The notes under the pieces are model-generated. The model saw only the letters and a list, made by a program, of their open reading frames with translations. It ran no database searches and was not told the DNA's origin. From JAFARZ01 sp036490795 (GTDB taxonomy: Bacteria > Actinomycetota > Actinomycetes > Streptosporangiales > Streptosporangiaceae): a stretch of 42,248 bases of DNA. Position numbers and translations under genes: made by a program. Below are positions 40,880 to 42,248 of the stretch, in pieces; within the stretch, counting starts at the first letter, position 1, and each line of letters starts with the position of its first letter. Location: positions 1-42,248 of the forward strand of contig DASXDG010000396.1 of assembly GCA_036490795.1 (NCBI GenBank). The letters are read 5' to 3'.

Positions 40880-42043
40880 GTGACGAGACCTGTGCTGAAC
40901 CGGCGGCTGGCCGGGCTGGGCACCACGATCTTCGCCGAGATGTCCGCGCGCGCCGTCGCCACCGGATCGATCAACCTCGGCCAGGGTTTTCCGGACACCG
41001 ACGGGCCGGCCGAGATCGCCCAGGCGGCCGCCGGCGCGATCTTGCACGGGCGCGGCAACCAGTACCCGCCGGGACCGGGCATACCGGAACTGCGCACGGC
41101 CATCGCGGATCACCAGCGCAGGTTCTACGGCCTGACCTACGACCCGGACACCGAGGTGCTGGTGACGGCGGGCGCGACCGAGGCGATCGCGGCGGCGCTG
41201 ATCGCGCTGGTGGAACCGGGCGACGAGGTAATCGCGTTCGAGCCGTACTACGACTCGTACGTGGCGAACATCGCGATGGCGGGCGGGGTCAGGGTGCCGG
41301 TCACGCTGCGGCCACCGGACTTCCGTCCTGACCTGGACGAACTGCGGCATGCTGTCACCGACAAGACCAGGCTCATCTTGCTGAACAGCCCGCACAACCC
41401 GACCGGCTCCGTGTTCAGCCGCGACGAGATGGCGGCCATCGCGCGGCTGGCCGTCGAGCGTGACCTGCTGGTGGTCACCGACGAGGTGTACGAGCACCTG
41501 GTCTATACCGGGGAGCATTGGCCGATCGTCGCGTTCCCCGGCATGCGCGAGCGGACGGTGTCGATCAGTTCGTCAGGAAAGGCGTTCTCGTTCACCGGAT
41601 GGAAGATCGGCTGGGCCACCGGCACGCCGGAGCTGGTCGGCGCGGTCAGGACCGTCAAGCAGTTCCTCACGTTCGTGAGCGGCGGCCCGTTCCAGTACGC
41701 GGTGGCACAGGCACTCGCCCTCCCGGACAGCTATTACACCGGGCTGCGCGACGACCTGCGCCGCAAGCGTGACCTGCTGGCCAGCGGCCTGACCGAGCTC
41801 GGCTTCACCGTGTACGAGCCGGACGGCACCTACTTCGTCACCACCGATATCGCGAGCCTCGGCGAGCCGGACGGGATCGAGTTCTGCCTGGGCCTGCCGG
41901 ACCGGGCCGGGGTAGTCGCCATCCCCAGCGTCGTGTTCTACGACGACAAGCAGGCGGGCCGGACCCAGGTCCGGTTCGCGTTCTGCAAGCGCGATGAGGT
42001 CCTGCGCGAGGCCCTGGACCGTCTCGCCAAGCTCACCCGCTGA
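40880..42043 (+). CDS. PLP-dependent class I aminotransferase
   Basis: The 387-residue protein is a fold-type I aminotransferase with SINLGQGFPDTDGP near 30-43, LVTAGATEAIAAAL, LLNSPHNPTGSVFS, DEVYEHLVY, and the PLP-lysine motif SSSGKAFSFTGWKIGW near 234-249. RFAFCKRDEVL near the end carries the substrate carboxylate-binding arginine. This pattern occurs in kynurenine/glutamine transaminase, methionine aminotransferase and succinyl-DAP aminotransferase (DapC-like) groups; the sequence alone does not settle which. The start is GTG 40880 without a clear ribosome-binding site. The divergent nitrilase-type neighbour favours a glutamine transaminase/omega-amidase pairing. Confidence 0.9.
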   Translation: MTRPVLNRRLAGLGTTIFAEMSARAVATGSINLGQGFPDTDGPAEIAQAAAGAILHGRGNQYPPGPGIPELRTAIADHQRRFYGLTYDPDTEVLVTAGATEAIAAALIALVEPGDEVIAFEPYYDSYVANIAMAGGVRVPVTLRPPDFRPDLDELRHAVTDKTRLILLNSPHNPTGSVFSRDEMAAIARLAVERDLLVVTDEVYEHLVYTGEHWPIVAFPGMRERTVSISSSGKAFSFTGWKIGWATGTPELVGAVRTVKQFLTFVSGGPFQYAVAQALALPDSYYTGLRDDLRRKRDLLASGLTELGFTVYEPDGTYFVTTDIASLGEPDGIEFCLGLPDRAGVVAIPSVVFYDDKQAGRTQVRFAFCKRDEVLREALDRLAKLTR

Positions 42044-42153
42044 CCCGTCGCCCCGGGCCGACACTTCGCCCCGCCCCCGCCCCCGCTGCGGCCCGCCCCC
42101 GCCGACTGAACTGTGCGGGTCTGCGTCGCCAGCGGCGATCAGGGCCATCGCGG

Positions 42154-42248
42154 CTACGCCGCCGCAACCGGTATCCCGCAAACCGGACAAAACCACCCGC
42201 ACTCGGGCGGCATCGCGGTGATCGTGCGCGTGGCGTTCCGGGAAACCG
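42154..42248 (-). CDS. Possible C-terminal end of a protein with a zinc-ribbon-like motif (window edge)
   Basis: On the minus strand a frame that enters from the right edge ends with M-P-P-E-C-G-W-F-C-P-V-C-G-I-P-V-A-A-A and a TAG at 42154-42156. The three cysteines in C-x3-C-x2-C and a G/C-biased third position suggest coding sequence, but only about 30 codons are visible. The interval 42044-42153 is C-rich and holds nothing that I recognise. Confidence 0.25.
   Translation of the reverse strand, partial: VSRNATRTITAMPPECGWFCPVCGIPVAAA

Noticed and set aside
41499..41509. DasR operator-like sequence TGGTCTATACC
   Set aside because: It lies deep inside the aminotransferase gene where it encodes a conserved L-V-Y-T segment, and the outer bases do not match the dre consensus.

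Overview
This window is chromosomal DNA from a high-GC actinobacterium (Actinomycetota). The evidence is the strong G/C bias at third codon positions, frequent GTG and TTG starts, a WhiB protein, a sigma-R/RsrA pair, a DasR-like GntR regulator, a nickel superoxide dismutase with its peptidase, and a fused 2-oxoglutarate dehydrogenase of mycobacterial length. The block rsgA-aroA-SRAP-sigR-rsrA-biotin carrier protein-PdtaS-WhiB1-lipid kinase follows the gene set around sigH/whiB1 in Mycobacterium tuberculosis and sigR in Streptomyces, so most of the window is conserved core. DasR and the sigma-R' arrangement point to a filamentous, Streptomyces-like relative. I cannot fix the genus.

Layout. 1-2914: tail of a DUF2087 protein, a repeat-rich gap, then rsgA and aroA in one minus-strand unit. 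3043-5972: SRAP peptidase and a TraR/DksA zinc-finger protein, a methyltransferase gene on the other strand that runs antisense into them, then the redox regulon core sigR-rsrA with a recognisable sigma-R promoter. 6147-8932: a possible 23-codon ORF and two membrane HD-domain genes, one a complete HD-GYP and the second degenerate. 8979-12471: biotin carboxylase, a lone biotinyl carrier protein, a broken SARP-type regulator, and an acetolactate-synthase-like gene whose frame has lost its normal stop. 12601-14498: a monocarboxylate-type sodium symporter with its DUF3311 partner. 14713-17365: bioF - DasR-like GntR - bioD. 17403-19176: PdtaS kinase facing WhiB1. 19177-20155: a gene-free kilobase full of hairpins and a symmetrical array of a 12-bp motif. 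20156-22913: lipid kinase, small membrane protein, SigB/F-type sigma factor with an RsbW-like kinase. 23075-25630: nickel SOD, its maturation peptidase, an amino-acid permease. 25845-29145: membrane-anchored CbbX-type AAA protein, CGNR zinc finger, malic enzyme. 29273-32479: zinc-type dehydrogenase, then a DUF4097-PadR envelope/regulator pair. 33045-37037: DUF6104 and kgd. 37303-42043: poly-Q membrane beta-propeller, nitrilase-family amidase, PLP aminotransferase.

How it fits together. Thiol-redox control (sigR, rsrA), oxidative defence (Ni-SOD), an alternative sigma/anti-sigma pair and WhiB1 make this a stress-regulation neighbourhood, mixed with central carbon enzymes (kgd, malic enzyme, biotin synthesis and biotin-dependent carboxylation). 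Three sites of the form TGTGA-N6-TCACG, the CRP-type consensus, lie upstream of whiB1, upstream of the monocarboxylate symporter unit and upstream of the amino-acid permease. They suggest a small CRP-type regulon joining carbon uptake to WhiB1.

The least explained material is non-coding. It comprises four minisatellites with 15-20 bp units lying next to gene 3' ends, a pair of hairpin elements sharing a 12-nt core, and the 2+2 array of TTTGTCACCCGT. No mobile element, prophage, CRISPR, tRNA or rRNA was recognised. I see no clearly new multi-gene defence or biosynthetic system; the best candidates for novelty are these repeats and several odd gene architectures.
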